Notes under the pieces: model-generated
What the model saw: only the letters and a program-made list of their open reading frames with translations
The model's database searches: none
What the model was told of the DNA's origin: nothing
Position numbers and translations under genes: made by a program
Shown here: positions 1-13,364 of the stretch, one piece after another
Layout: every line of letters starts with the position of its first letter
Position numbering within the stretch: position 1 is the stretch's first letter
NCBI GenBank assembly: GCA_023974075.1
Contig: CM043789.1
Span: 32,012,040 to 32,076,039, forward strand
Length of the DNA: 64,000 nucleotides
Direction of reading: 5' to 3'
From: Chaenocephalus aceratus
Taxonomy: Eukaryota; Chordata; Actinopteri; Perciformes; Channichthyidae

Positions 1-1007
1 ATACGTGTGTAAAGTTTGTGAAAGCAGGAGGAAAAAAGCTTCCGCGATCACCGTCTCCTCTCCGTTCCTCCAAGCCCCGCCCCCTCCCTGAAAATAATGA
101 GTGACAGGCTGATAGTGACCCGATAGAAACTTTATTATTCACTAAATCACTGAGATATAATGAAGCTAACTTAATCTCATACATTGATGTGATTTATGTA
201 ACAGTAAGACAGAGAATGTAAGTGTGCACCCACATGGAGTATTTTAGTTGTTATATGCTGTTGTAAATACTCCTGTTGTCTGCTGTATTCAGACTCAAGT
301 CCTGTATGTGATGCCTCATTCAGGACCTTCAGTGTCCTTTTTTTAACAGCAGACTGTTGCTAGAAGCTGCAGCTAGACTGCAGAAGCATTATTTTTTTGT
401 TTTTGAGGATGGAACAATTTCACAGATATAGGGAGGCTAGACCTATACAATTAATTTATTTTGGTTTATAAATTAATGTCAAGACATTTATGTTATTGAT
501 TTCGGAAGCACTTTCTAAATAATAAAAAGAGAGTTAATATGTATTTACTGCATGTATGCATTGATGAAAAATAAGCCATGTGCAGTAATATAGAAAATTG
601 AGGATGCAACGCATTGGTATAAATCGTGATGCACCGTGATATCGAATTGAATCGAATCGTTGACAGGATAATCGTAATCGAATCGTGAGACCAGTGAAGA
701 TGCACAGCCCTAATGGGTACCCGGCATTTTCTTATCGGTTCTCATCTGGAACCGAGTTTCGGTTCCCAACCCTAACCACGGTCTTTAATGATTCAGCCCC
801 GGGGCCCGTTTAATACCGGGGCTCGATACCCATCCCTAGTCGTTTGCTTGTGCCACAAACTTGAAACCAATAGAACAGCTGTACAAGAGAGCTATCAAGG
901 TTTTGACAGAAAGCCAAATTCATACCACCACTGTACCATCCTTGAAAAACACAATTTCTTGAGTTGACCATTTTAAGTCTTTTAAAAGTATGTGTTTTTT
1001 TTTTTAG
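1..1007. other. Non-coding, repeat-derived sequence (srpk1 intron 2 by inference)
   Basis: No supported exon. At 600-712 an AATCG-rich hAT terminus ends GCACAGCCCTA, and at about 705-840 a second remnant ends GATACCCATCCCTA; neither has a visible opposite end, so both look truncated. Confidence 0.5.
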
Positions 1008-1815
1008 GGCTGTCAGTCGATTAAAATATTTAATCGCATGATTTTCCAGTTAATCGCGATTAATCGCAAATTAATCGCACATTTTTGATCTGTTCTAACT
1101 GTACCTTAGAGGAATATTTTTCAAGTTTTAATACTCTTATCAACATATGAGTGGACAAATATGCTTTATGCTAATGTTTATTATCATTTGAACAATGACA
1201 AATATTCTCATGAATATTAAACACAACACCTCTGAACATTACAAATATTCGCCTCAATTCAACCTGGAACCTCTCTCATTACACTAAAAATGGTGTTGTG
1301 TGTGTGTGTGTGGCGCTATGTGCAACTCAAGGCATATGCTCGAACGGGAGCTGCCTGGACGCTGCAATCATGTTGCGCACTATCCGTGCTGAGTGTGCTG
1401 ACTTCTCCTACAATGTCCCACTGTCTGCTACCTGCATAAAGTCAAGTGCTCGGCGCACTTGTGGCGAAATGTCGCTCCTCTGTTTTCATTTAAACAGCTC
1501 CTTATATCCGTTAGCGCAGCTAGCTAGCACCAGATGCTAACAACAACAATGCACGTAAGGTCTCTCTCTTGGGCCACACATACACACACCCTCCCGGTCC
1601 TCCCAATGGCCAGTCAGTGCCTGCGGTGAGCGTGGAAGTGTGGTCTGCCACAAGCGGGCGGCAGGAGCGGGGCTGTCAGCATCAGCGGGCTGTCAGCATC
1701 AGCTTGAAGATGGTATTTTAAACTCGATGCGCTTTGAAACTACGGGGCGGCCGAGAAAAAAAAATACACATGCGTTAATCGCGTTAAAATAATTAGTGCC
1801 GTTAATTTTTTTTTG
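1008..1815. mobile_element. hAT-family remnant with TAGGGCTGTCAGTCGATTAA end
   Basis: The left end TAGGGCTGTCAGTCGATT after a T run is followed by TTAATCGCGATTAATCGC repeats. The internal 1,300-1,780 part matches the cores of the hAT copies at 7.6-8.5 kb (reversed) and 12.8-13.5 kb, including the GATGCTGACAGCCCC-type repeats and GCGTTAATCGCGTTAAAATA. No matching right TIR is found, so the element is truncated or chimeric. Confidence 0.7.
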
Positions 1816-2691
1816 CGTTTTGCGTTTGTCTCACATCGTAGTTTATGATCTATTAAGTAAATGCCTTGTTTCAGGACAAACTGAATATCCTCTGGTTTCT
1901 TTTCCAATCCTCTTGGTGCTGTCCATGGTGCTGAAAGAGGAGACGGCACTAACAAACATATCTGCTTTAAAATAAGAAATGTAAACAAAGCAGTTGAAGC
2001 TAAGAAACTTGCTAGCAGTCCCTGCAAGCCAATCAATTCAACTTTAAGCACACCAAAACTATGCCTTCATATGTTCAGTCAATATTAGATCAGTGGCTTA
2101 GAGAAGTCATCTTATATTCATCACAGACTTGGTGTACTCTTTTACAAAATCTTGCTATCCTATGCTTATAGCAAATAGCTTTCTTTTTATTGTTTTTAAA
2201 TATAGATAAGACAAAATCTGCCCATCTGTTTGTTTTTATAATCAACAAGACAACGTTGCAACACAACAGCTGTACAAAAGGAATGAAATGCATCAAATAC
2301 AAAATCTGGACAGATCCGTGGATACATTAAAAAAACCAAGCAACTGCCATGTCAATACAGAGCATTTTTATCACACCGTCTGTTTATCCATCTTCTTAGT
2401 TGGAAGAACAAAATATCAGGGACATGGTGCTTTAAAATGCTTTGACGTATAACTACTGTTTATTGTGTACTGGGGTGTTAAAAACAGACAGAAGTCCTGT
2501 TCTCAGCAAGCAGTGCAGACAGATGTTGACTTCACGAACTGCTGTTTTTCCTTCATTATTTTAAATGAAAACACGATCTTGCAAACAGAATCTCATTGAA
2601 ATGTTTCGATGACAAAACACATCAGTCCTGTGTGCTACATTAAGCCTTGGTGTTCCAGTTTCAGTGTCAAACAGTTAACACTGAGGAAGAT

Positions 2692-3792
2692 CAGGGCTCG
2701 ACAGTAACGGTTGGCAGGTTGCCATTGGCAACCATTCAGAAAAAATGTCAACCACTTCTTGGTCTTTGGTTGCCATCAGTGGCAACCAGTTTTTAACAAG
2801 AAGAAATAAGGACAGCAAACAGCAAACTGTGCACCCCAAAATAGATAAATGGTAAATATTTGTTGTATTAAGAGTGATATTTAATTATTGTTGTGACCAG
2901 TTGGAACCTGATACACGTTGCACGTGATACACATTGCACGTGCATTGGTGTGATTACGGAGCCAGAAAGCGATGCACGTTTACTCGCGTGGGCGGTGCGC
3001 CGTGTGTTTGTTTTACAAAAAAGGCGAAGCAAATTAAGTTATTTGACTGTGCGGTAAAAAGTTCAGCCAACCCGTCAACATCTCAAACGAATGTTCAAAG
3101 TGATTCAACTGATAAAGCGCAAGATGAACCTGAACGAAAGCAAAGAGGAAATGTGTAAAGTCTTGGGAGGCGAAATATATATGTACATTCTGCTCCGTTG
3201 TGCATTCGCTTCCGGTAAAAGGTCCTTCAAAATAAGAGTCCAGATCTTATTACTACCAAAATAAAAGTGCTAAACAAAACTTTACCATAGGGAAATATTG
3301 GCATACATTTATAATCACTTCTATAAAAAGGTAATACATTTTAAATATAGTTAGACATATTAAAGGTCATTTACAGCATTAATAATTAATATCCAATTCT
3401 TAACTGTGAATGGTTTTCATTTATTTAAAACATTAGAAATGTATTAGTCTGGCCAATGCCAGAACCACAATCCAAGACTTTGATGCTGAAGGAACATGTG
3501 TGAAGAACATGACCACAGCTGCACTACTGGTATTTAGTATACCAGCAATTGACGGCGAACAAGTTTACTACCACTTAGGTTTCAAATAATTGTGTTAATT
3601 ACTTATTATAAAGCATTTGAACATTCTTTTGTGTCACATGTTCATTATTAAGTTGATGTATAACTGTATAGTATCTTAATTATTTAAAATAGGTGACTAA
3701 AAATGGCAACCGTATTTTCAGTTTTGGCAACCAAAAGCTGATGCCTGGTCGCCAGCATGGCAACCACTTTTAAAAGTTAGCGTTGAGCACTG
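2692..3792. mobile_element. Non-autonomous DNA transposon, CAGGGCTCGACAG...GTTGAGCACTG
   Basis: Termini CAGGGCTCGACAGTAACG and (reverse) CAGTGCTCAACGCTAACT are imperfect inverted repeats, followed inward by GGTTGCCA-rich subterminal repeats on both sides. AAGAT occurs directly outside both ends (5-bp target duplication, as in some hAT subgroups). A short open stretch at 2,934-3,158 contains KKAKQIKLFD and looks like a transposase N-terminal relic. About 1.1 kb. Confidence 0.7.
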
Positions 3793-5348
3793 AAGATGTT
3801 GAGCTAATTAAAGCTAATCACGTTATCTCTTCAGCTATGGGACTTTGCACACACCCTATGAGGAAAAACATGTTACTCCAAACCAGATGTACTGCAATTG
3901 CTTCTAAATTGTGAAAGTGAAGACAAAGAGGTATCTGATTGTTTTGGTTGATGGTACTTTGTTGTGAAGTGCTTGCAAACAAAGTTGAAAGCCATTAGGA
4001 TTAGCATGCCTAGCTAATGAGATCATTGGCTAAGGTGCAAGCTTACAGAGCGGTGTCATGCGGGGCCGCCTGCAGAGCCTGTTTGTTGACGTTCCTGAAG
4101 GGGAAAGGCTAGTATCGATGCTGAGCTGCAGTCAGAGCTGAAAATATGTTTTATTAAACCTTATTTCTTTCACAACAGATGGCACAGAGTTCAAGAAAGA
4201 AGAACAATTTGAGTAAGGATTATTTTGAGCATTACCATTTCAGGGTTTTTGATGCTACACCAATATCAAAACTAAAGAGTAATGTTATTTGTTATTGTTG
4301 CCAATCTCCCATACATGTACTGCATGGGAATGATCTGCCATTATCCAAATATTAACTTATAATTTGATACAGATATATCTGTCTGGGTCACTTGTGTAGG
4401 AGGCATCCTTGAAAATCGGAGACAAAAAGACTCGATTGTTATTCATTCTGTGATAAGGCTTCTACTAATGTAACCATCTGTTGTCAGATTTTTCTCTCAA
4501 AAAGGAAAATGTGTCACTAAAGAGAGAACAGCCTCAAATTAGGTTCTCAACCTAAATGTAGGGTTGAGTCTCCTTACTTGCGACAGCAGTCTTTAAGTGA
4601 TTAGACACTAAAAAAGACTTAGATGATTTTTGGTTTCTCATTTATTAGAATTAAAATGACTTTAAGCATAATGTGCAGCCTTCAGCTTGACTGATAGTGG
4701 CAATGACTTGCAGGAACTTTGACAGTTAACGCACCATGTGGCAAAGATGGAAAATAACACTGCATTCATCCATTCATTCCCGTGCAGTGTGTACAACTAT
4801 ACAAACAGTGCCAAGGTCAGCCTCCTCTCATCCCTGTCCCCTAATGCTTCAACAATGAAAGACCATTCCTCATTCCTCTCCTGCTTGCGGTATCATTAAT
4901 ACTCAGACACACAAGCTTCAGAGTATCGATAACTGCAGTGAGCAGTAAGAAGGAGTGGGCTGTAACTGGGCTTCAGTATACTGGTTATTTTGTTAAAACA
5001 AGTTAAGAAAAAACATTTGACAAGCACTGATCTTTCAATAGTTTCCTTCCAAAAATGAGATGATTAATATAAGCCAACATAAGCTGATGAATCTCATCAT
5101 GTTATTGCTAATTGCTGGGATCCTGAGTCGTAGCTGATCCTGTTGCTGTGGTCCTGAGTCGTGATCTGAGTCCTGGACTTTGAGGTGTGGCTGAACGTGT
5201 GTCTCTGCGGTCCTGCCTGACTCATCATACTACTTCCCTGGTGGCTCCCACAGGATTGTTGATATCCTCAGAGATTCATCTTCTTATTATATACACATGC
5301 ATTTCCAAACATTTGGTCTACCTATGTTGTAAATGTATTATCTTTTCA
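3793..5348. other. Non-coding stretch, nothing recognised
   Basis: AT-rich with no open frame of interest, no tRNA and no clear repeat termini that I could identify. Confidence 0.4.
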
Positions 5349-5615
5349 ATTTACACACGGCATCTATTGCACGTCTGTCCGTCCTGGGAGAGGGATCCCT
5401 CCTCTGTTGCTCTCCCTGAGGTTTCTCCCATTTTTCCCTTTAAACTGTGGGTTTTCTCCGGAAGTTTTTCCTTGTACGATGTCAGGGTCTAAGGACAGAG
5501 GGTGTCGTATTGTCATACTGATATTCTGTACAAACTGTGTGAAGACCACTGAGACAAATGTAACATTTGTGATATTGGGCTATATAAATAAACATTGATT
5601 GATTGATTGATTGAC
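5349..5615 (+). mobile_element. LINE 3' tail (L2-like), TGATTGATTGAT end
   Basis: About 265 bp ending GGGCTATATAAATAAACATT and (GATT)n, a 3'-tail type typical of fish L2/CR1-like LINEs. A near-identical copy lies reversed at about 40,425-40,680. It carries no coding part. Confidence 0.7.
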
Positions 5616-7586
5616 AAAAGTGGGAAAAGTTTTTTTAAAACACCCAAAAGTGTCTCTGAGAACATTGACTTAGGGTCATGTTCATTCAATATAGACTGTT
5701 TTTAAAAAGTGTACTTTTTTAATTTATTTTTTAAATATATGTATATGTTGACTTACAATACAAATACTAAAATCTCAAGAGTTTTACTAGACATATTTAT
5801 GGTTCTTGATAAATATGACTTGAACTTAGACAGCTTTTTTAGATCCAAAATCTATGAACAAAAAACTGACACGTGCACCTTTGGTCGCAGGACTAGATCT
5901 AAATATAGGCTGGTTGCCAAAATCACAATTTTTAGTAACAAGAGAGCAGAAAAAGAGATTGAAAGGCTGCATTGTGGATGTTAAAAAGGGACAATCTCTT
6001 CATAAGAGAAAAATAATAAATAAGCAAATACGCATCAAATAAAACTGCGTTCTCTCACATGAAATGCCCACGGACTGCAGATGATACGGCGTTATGATCA
6101 AGCATTCAAGTTTTTCCCTCAGTGCGGAACATGAACAGTTGGACAGACATTTCAATGCCCTCCGATAGCCAGACCCCCAACGGGAACTAGAAGAAGGATA
6201 CTTGAAGGACTTCTGCAACACTCTGAACACCTGGAGCGGTCACGCCCACACACACACTCAGTGAAAACTTGCCCTTACCTGCAAGATGCACGGATGCCCA
6301 TGGGACGTGGTGGAGGGAGAAGGACAGACGAGTGGAGGAGTTAAAAAAAAACCTTCTCACTCCATCGGACAAGAGAGAAAAAAAGACGAAAAAGAAGAGG
6401 GATGGAGAGTGAAAAGTGGATGGGAGGAGGAGAGAGCGATCAGAGCTGATAAGTGAAACGCAGAGATTATAGAGGAGGTGGGTGGCGAAACAGAATGAGA
6501 AGAGGTGGGAAGACGAGTGCAGAGAAGAGAGGAGGAAGAGGAGAAATGTGGAGGCTCTGCTGCAGGCGGAACCGTGAGGCAGAGTCCGGGAGCACGCTCA
6601 CCGACTCTCTTGCTCACTTTCTCTCTCTCCCTGTCTGTCTCCCTCTCTGTCTGACCGAGAACTCTCCTTGGCTGTCGTCAGCCGCTGGCCCCGCCCCCTC
6701 CACTGAAAGCAGCGAGATGATTGGGTGATGCAGCCCAGCACTGCATTGCAGGTGAGGGACGACATCAGCACTCACCCCTCCTCCGTCTGACCAAAACAAC
6801 ACCGTCCCTCTCTCCCCCTCTCTGTCTGCTGTCAATCACCCCCCCACAGTGTTTCACTCATCATTTCTTTTTTTGCACAGAGACAGCAATGCAACTCAGA
6901 CTGTTTGTCGTAGACGCATTCTGCTCTTCTAGCCTTCACCACCAGAGGCATGCGCCCAAATGTTTGACCTCCATCTCTAATGAAACAGAGGCTTCATTAA
7001 TATGGTGATTTACAATACAAATAATGATCGTTGGCCCTTAAGAGTTAATGAGTTAGTTAAATAAAAACAACGCCGTTCTCAACACCAGGTACTGCATTGT
7101 GTGGCTCAAGTACAAATTGGAGTCATTCCGATTAGTCAGTCACGTTTTTTATCTGTAACATGTCATTAAATTCATATTAGTCCGACTGTCATGCCAGCAA
7201 TGAAGCACGATGGTGATGTGTGCTGATCTGTCAGCATTCAAACTATATATATTTATTTGAGTCCATGGAAAGATGTACAATTTTCAAGGGTAAAAAAAGA
7301 AGAAGCAATTAACATTTCTAATGGTAATAGATTGAGTTATATTAGAGAAAAGATAAGTAATTTGTGAACTCTAACATGCAGGCACCCATTATGAGTGTTC
7401 TGATCAACATCCACAGCTTCTGCAGATAAGTAACACCTGGGCCCCGAATGACCCGGTGCACAGGTGCAGACATGCTCTAGTGCACTGTGGGAACTACGGG
7501 ATTTTGTCCTTTGTCCAAATGTATGCAAAGCCGAAGATTGTCATTTTTTGATATCCCAATTCACTATAAATAGGTGTACAAAGAAT
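5616..7586. other. Non-coding, includes a purine-rich and CT-rich island at 6,300-6,860
   Basis: The island has skewed composition (AGAGAGG/GGAGGAGG on plus, CTCTCTCCC later). On the minus strand a plausible donor (CTTGCAG|GTAAGG) lies near 6,288, so an untranslated first exon or alternative promoter is possible, but no family is recognised in any frame. Confidence 0.3.
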
Positions 7587-8486
7587 TAGGGATGCACGAT
7601 ATTGGTTTTTTGAAACCGATAACTTCCTGCTTCTCAAGACCGATAACAAAAAAATAATTACGCCACTAATTATTTTAACGCGATTAACGCATGTGTATTT
7701 TTTTACCTTGGCCGCCCCGTAGTTTCAGAGCGCATCGAGTTTTAAAATACCATCTACAAGCTGATGCTGACAGCCCCGCTGATGCTGACAGCCCCGCTGA
7801 TGCTGACAGCCCCGCTCCTGCCGCCCGCTTGTGGCAGACCACACTTCCACGCTCACCGGCAGGCACCGACTAGCCATCTGGAGGACCGGGAGGGTGTGTG
7901 TTTGTGTGGTCCGAGCGAGCGAGAGAGAGAGACCTTACGTGCATTGTTGTTGTTAGCATCTGGTGCTAGCTAGCTGCGCTAACGGATATAAGGAGCTGTT
8001 TAAATGAAAACAGAGGAGCGACATTTCACCACAACTGCACCGAGCACTTGACTTTATGCAGGAAGCCAGACAGCGGGACATTGTACGAAAAGTCAGCTCC
8101 GGTTCGAGCATATGCCTTGAGTTGCACATAGCTCCAACGCGCGCGCGCAGACACACACTTTGTATTGTATTATTGTCTTCGTACGCTTTTAACACACCAT
8201 CGTAGCGATGGCGATGTTTCAGGTGACTGATCAGGTTCGAAGTATTAGGGAGCGCTGGATTTGTGAAGAACTCCCCTCTTCCTAAACCACTAATACCACA
8301 GTACTGGCAAAACGGGAGGAGCCGAGTGAAAAACAAGCGCCCCTCATCCCAATCCACCCACACCGCAGTATTTTTTTCACCCAAAAAATATATTGTATAT
8401 TATCGGGGCTATTAATACTGTTATCGGGTTTATCGGGATGACGTCATAATTCCTAATATCGGGCCGATAATTATCGTGCATCCCTA
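7587..8486 (-). mobile_element. hAT element, TAGGGATGCACGATAT ends, 900 bp
   Basis: Starts TAGGGATGCACGATAT and ends ATTATCGTGCATCCCTA (terminal inverted repeats). Flanks are CAAAGAAT and CAAAGAAC, an 8-bp target duplication with one change. On the minus strand (8,384-7,953) a fragment contains CQYCG...HLKHRH, the C2H2 BED finger of hAT transposases. No catalytic domain is present, so the element is non-autonomous. Confidence 0.9.
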
Positions 8487-8813
8487 CAAAGAACACACGT
8501 TTGTAAAAGTTGTGTCACCCGAAACAGACTTGATTTACTGATGCCAAGTACAAAAGAGCTTTATGCACCAGTAAAACAGCAAAAGATAGTGCTGGCTCAC
8601 ATCGAAATGTAAACAATTTAAACATCCCATTGCCAATTAGTATTTCCTTCAGAAAGATTGCAATAATTAGATTAAACGGATCACACATTTATTAAGTCCG
8701 TCTCCACAACAGTCTTTTTTTCATGTTGTGCATGATGTGTGCATTTAAGGTTGACATTATTGATAACCCTGCTGGCCACACTGGTGCTCCTCACACCACA
8801 GAACGCTGGATGG

Positions 8814-9266
8814 TAGGGCTGTGCAATTAATCGTATTTTAAATCGCAATTACGATTTTGGCCTGCCACAATTACGAAAACAACAATCGAAAAAAACGATT
8901 ATTTAGCTTTGCTAGGTTGTGACAGTGCACTGCAACATATTTGCTTTTATTTATCATATTTATAGATGTTTAGTAGCTTGTTGAAGTGCGCTCCAAAAAT
9001 GTTGATCTTGTTTATTGGTATTTATTATTTTGATATTATTTATTTAAATATATCATTTATTTAATCTATTCGTTTTTCAGTTGAATTCTACATTAAGGGT
9101 GATCAACAGTTAAACAGATACCGTTCAAATTATTATTTTAATTTGTTTTAAAGTTCAATAAATGGATGTTTTCAAAGTCAATGAATAATCGTATTTAATA
9201 ATCGTGATATCAATTATTGACCAAAATAATCGTGATTATGATTTTTGCCATAATCGCACAGCCCTA
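8814..9266. mobile_element. hAT MITE, TAGGGCTGTGCAATTAATCG ends, 453 bp
   Basis: Left end TAGGGCTGTGCAATTAATCG and right end CATAATCGCACAGCCCTA are inverted repeats. CTGGATGG lies directly outside both ends (8,806-8,813 and 9,267-9,274), a perfect 8-bp target duplication. The interior is AT-rich without coding potential. Confidence 0.95.
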
Positions 9267-9274
9267 CTGGATGG

Positions 9275-10431
9275 AGTTATACAATCTATGACACATATGA
9301 AAACATGAAATAAATGAGATATCAACTGCACTCAGTCAAAGATTCCAATGCCATAGTTCCTGCTCTGCTTTTACAAAAGTGGTCTTTTTCACGAGCTGAT
9401 GCTGAAACAGACTTGTACACAAAGAGCCTAAGTTGTTTGCTAAACTGCAGCCTGGGCCCCATTTCTGTATGGGTAAGATTGTGCCAGTGTAGGGCCTTAA
9501 TTTAACACAAAGTCAAAACCACTGGACATCTTCATCACTCCTGTGCACACATCAGAGATGACAGTGTGTCAGGGTCTCCTGGTTTCTCCTGGCTCTATTG
9601 TTTCCACCAATCCAGCCCTAGCAGATCTCTAGAGCAAACAAAACCAGGGCATAGAGGAGAAAGGAGCTCTTGGGGATGGAGTGTGGCCAAAAAGTTTACG
9701 TCTTCGGCCTTGCCTCCCCTCCCTCCGGATGAAATCAATGACGAGTGCCTGGGCAGCAGAATGAAACAGCAGCACTAGGTGACTGTACTGAGGGTGCAAT
9801 GCACACACTGTGTAAATGAGTGTGCTGCAGCACCTGTATTAAGCACTCCAACACCTGCTGACAGTTTACATGTGTTGGGCAAGAGACAATGTTTTTTTTT
9901 TTTACTTCCAAGCAGATACTGCATGACATACAAAGAGAAAAGGAGGACACTGCAGCACCAGGTAAACCACAGCAGTCTTTCTAAGTGTGCAAAAAACGTA
10001 TCTCTGCACAAAAGTCTGGAAACCCAACATCTGCATATTACATTACAGCGGCGTACATACTCAATACTGTGGGCAATCCCCACAGGAGCTATTTGGGAGG
10101 AAGTGTCTTGATATATCAACAAACAAACCTATATTTAAATATTGTTCCCACTGACAGGATGGGGGGAAAGCGAAGTGGTTAACCTGCAGGGTGGATATGG
10201 GAGGACCGAGAGAATAGAGCGAACAGAGCTGTAGTAGGCTGAAGATGAGTTATGTAATAAACTGCAGCTATGGAGGCTGATATAAAAAGGAAAATATAAT
10301 AGAGTACCTTTGTGCTTGTACATACTCTGCAATGCTGGATACTCCTGTTTATTTTCCTGAGTGCACATGCAGTCCTAACATTATACCTGAGGCACTGAAA
10401 GTTAAAGCCACTTCATGTCGAAAGTGATGGG

Positions 10432-10491
<60 letters not shown>

Positions 10492-11842
10492 AATGCAGAA
10501 ATAATGTGAAATAAACATTGAGTGGGACCTTTAAAAAAAGCTGGCAGCACACATCCACCAGGGACATCTTCAGTCCTGTGCTCTTGCACACAAACTTAGC
10601 AAAACACATGAGCAGGTAGTCGGGTACCTCATAGAGCTGCAACAGTCAGCATCTGCTCCTTAATGAAAAATGGATCACTCCATCGATAAGTCAGCCAAAC
10701 TGTGTACACTGGCATCTGGCGCACACACACAGAACACTACTGCTGACATCACCACAGATTCAATAAGCATTACAGACACAAGCAAAGTCCGAAGCCTAGC
10801 TCTCTATCTCTCAAAACAAATACAACCATGAGGGGTATTGCACTACTCACTTGCATGCGAGACCGCTGGCTAGCTTCACCACAGCTGTATTGATGGAGAA
10901 TATCCAATCCAGGAGCCACATGACACAGAGGACACTTGGCTAAAGCTATTTTACGCTACTAAACTAAACTTGGCAAAGGCGAATGGCACACTGCTCTTCC
11001 CTACCCTGGCTCTACCGCTGAACAGTGGCTGCTGCATCCTCTCAGCAGCACAGAGGCCACAGCAGAGCGGCTGACACAAGAGAGCGGGAGGGAAAGAGCA
11101 TAATGGGTGCAAAGGAGTGGGAGGAGTTGATTTATGCTTGGATGCTTGTCCCTTGCTTGATGGTTATTGACAGAAATTATGCATTTTCAACAGGGATCTC
11201 TTGCACAGCATCACAGTTATGAGGGGAAAAGGGCAGAGATACTGCTTAAAGGGAAAGAGGCAGTCGCATGCTTGTGTCCAAAAACAATGGGAACTCAGTA
11301 ATTGATGATTTGTCCCAGTTATCAGCACCATCAGTGAATGTGACACAGCTCACAGAGAAAAGTAAGGACCCTTAGCTTACCCCTGTTTGCATCAAAATCT
11401 CTATTTTCCGACACATAACTCAATAATCTGTTGGGCGACCCTGTAAAATGTTGATTAGTCGAAATCATATCTTGATGATCCCCAAGTCGTTGTTTCTTTG
11501 TATTAAGAGGCTGGAACTTTGTGCTCAAGTAAACCATTTATTCATAACAAAATTGATTATAGCCTAGTTATGAATGGTATGAATGGCATAAAGCACAAAA
11601 CATTGTACACGTGACAGGGGCCATTTTTCAAGACCGGTCAGGTGGGTTGCCAACGTTGCCCCAGACCCCTTGCCACCCAGTCACAGCTCTAGGAAGCGGT
11701 GATGTCCAGGGGAGGGGTTATGTGAAGCTTTCAGTTCATTATGAAATTCTGGCTGGCTCACCTAAACTGTGTAGGGCCTGTTTGACTATGTTCTGTGGAT
11801 ATGTGGATTACTGCAACGGCATTTTTTTGGATCACCTGCATT
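9275..11842. other. Non-coding, possible minus-strand first exon near 10.85-11.08 kb
   Basis: Contains an (AT)n tract at 10,435-10,488. A somewhat GC-richer patch at 10,850-11,100 has a minus-strand donor-like GCAA|GTGAGT near 10,850 and could be an alternative first exon, but nothing is recognisable in its translation. Confidence 0.3.
10435..10488. repeat. (AT)n microsatellite
   Basis: 54 bp of pure AT dinucleotides. Confidence 0.97.
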
Positions 11843-11989
11843 TAGGGATGCACGATAATTATCGGTCCGATATTAGGAATTATGACGTCATCCCGATAAA
11901 AGTATTAATAGCCCCGATAATATACAATATATTTTTGGGTAAAAAAAAAAATGAACAAATACTGCGGTGTGGGTGGATTGGGATGAGGG

Positions 11990-12451
11990 TAGGGGTGGGC
12001 GATATTGAAAAATATATTATCACGATATTTTTCATGCAGTATCACGATAGACGATATATATCACGATATTTGTTCATGTCGGTTATTATGGTTATTTTTC
12101 AAGTTACTTAACATTACAAGCACCTACAAGGTAACAGAAACTAAAACAAAAAGGAGTAAACAGACCAAAATAGCATTTCAAGCTGGTTTTATTTCTGAAA
12201 TGAATCCCTGAATGAACAATTCAACATTTTGATATGGCTTCAAGGCACAGTTTCTCAGTATAAAAATGAACTTTCTGAGGTAGCACTAGCAGTGAACATC
12301 AATAAACATGAAAAGGAGGGTAAAACATAACTAAGTAAAACATAAAACATCAATGAGGAAAAGCCAGTGCCAAACAATTAAAATGTAAACTTTTGACTTG
12401 AAGTGCAATAAAAGACTTGAGCATAACGGAAGGGAAAAGTTTATTTTTTTT

Positions 12452-12488
<37 letters not shown>

Positions 12489-12606
12489 AATTTTTTTTTC
12501 CTTCATTTTTTTCTTTTATCACGATAGATGCGATATCTCTGAAAAAGCATATCGTGGAGACCTAATATCGTTACGACGATATATATCGTCATATCGCCCA
12601 CCCCTA
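11990..12606. mobile_element. Nested hAT MITE, TAGGGGTGGGCGATAT ends, 617 bp
   Basis: Starts TAGGGGTGGGCGATATTG and ends CATATCGCCCACCCCTA. Its target duplication GATGAGGG (11,982-11,989 and 12,607-12,614) is perfect and lies within the BED-finger region of the host hAT. Near its end is an A33 run (12,453-12,485). Confidence 0.95.
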
Positions 12607-13155
12607 GATGAGGGGCGCTTGTTTTTCACTCGGCTCGTCCCGTTTTGCCAGTACTGTGGTGTTAGTGGTTTAGGAAGAGGGGAGTTCTTCACAAATCCAG
12701 TGCTCCCTAATACTTCGAACCTGATCAGTCACCTGAAACATCGCCACGATGGTGTGTTAAAAGCGCACGAAGACAATAATACAATACAAAGTGTGTGTGT
12801 GTGTTGGAGCTATGTGCAACTCAAGGCATATGCTCGAACCGGAGCTGCCTGGACGCTGCAATCATGTTGTGCACTATCCGTGCGGAGTGTGCTGACTTTT
12901 CGTACAATGTCCCACTGTCTGGCTTCCTGCATAAAGTCAAGTGCTCGGCGCAGTTGTGGCGAAATGTCACTCCTCTGTTTTCATTTAAACAGCTCCTTAT
13001 ATCCGTTAGCGCAGCTAGCTAGCACCAGATGCTAACAACAACAACAATGCACGTAAGGTCTCTCTCTCGCTCGCTCGGGCCACACATACACACACCCTCC
13101 CGGTCCTCCCGATGGCCAGTCGGTGGCTGCCGGTGGAAGTGTGGTCTGCCACAAG

Positions 13156-13364
13156 TAGGGATGCCAGCGATTATTCGATTATTCGTTACAGTCTCCATAA
13201 TCGAATATTATTTTTAAAAATTGATTTTATTTATATATATTTTTTTTTTAATTATTTATATATATTTTTTTATTTATGTATTTTTTTTCTTAGAATAATA
13301 GATTATTATTCGCCAAGGCTGCCGAATAATCGATTTTGATCATGGTCAGTTTCTGGCAACCGTA
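13156..13364. mobile_element. Nested hAT MITE, TAGGGATGCCAGCGATTATT end, 209 bp
   Basis: Starts TAGGGATGCCAG and ends CTGGCAACCGTA (10 of 12 terminal bases inverted). Perfect 8-bp target duplication GCCACAAG (13,148-13,155 and 13,365-13,372), restoring TGCCACAAGCGGGCGG of the host element when excised. Confidence 0.92.

Noticed and set aside
7953..8384. BED-finger open frame as a host gene
   Set aside because: It lies between hAT inverted repeats and recurs in the 12-kb copy; it is transposon sequence.
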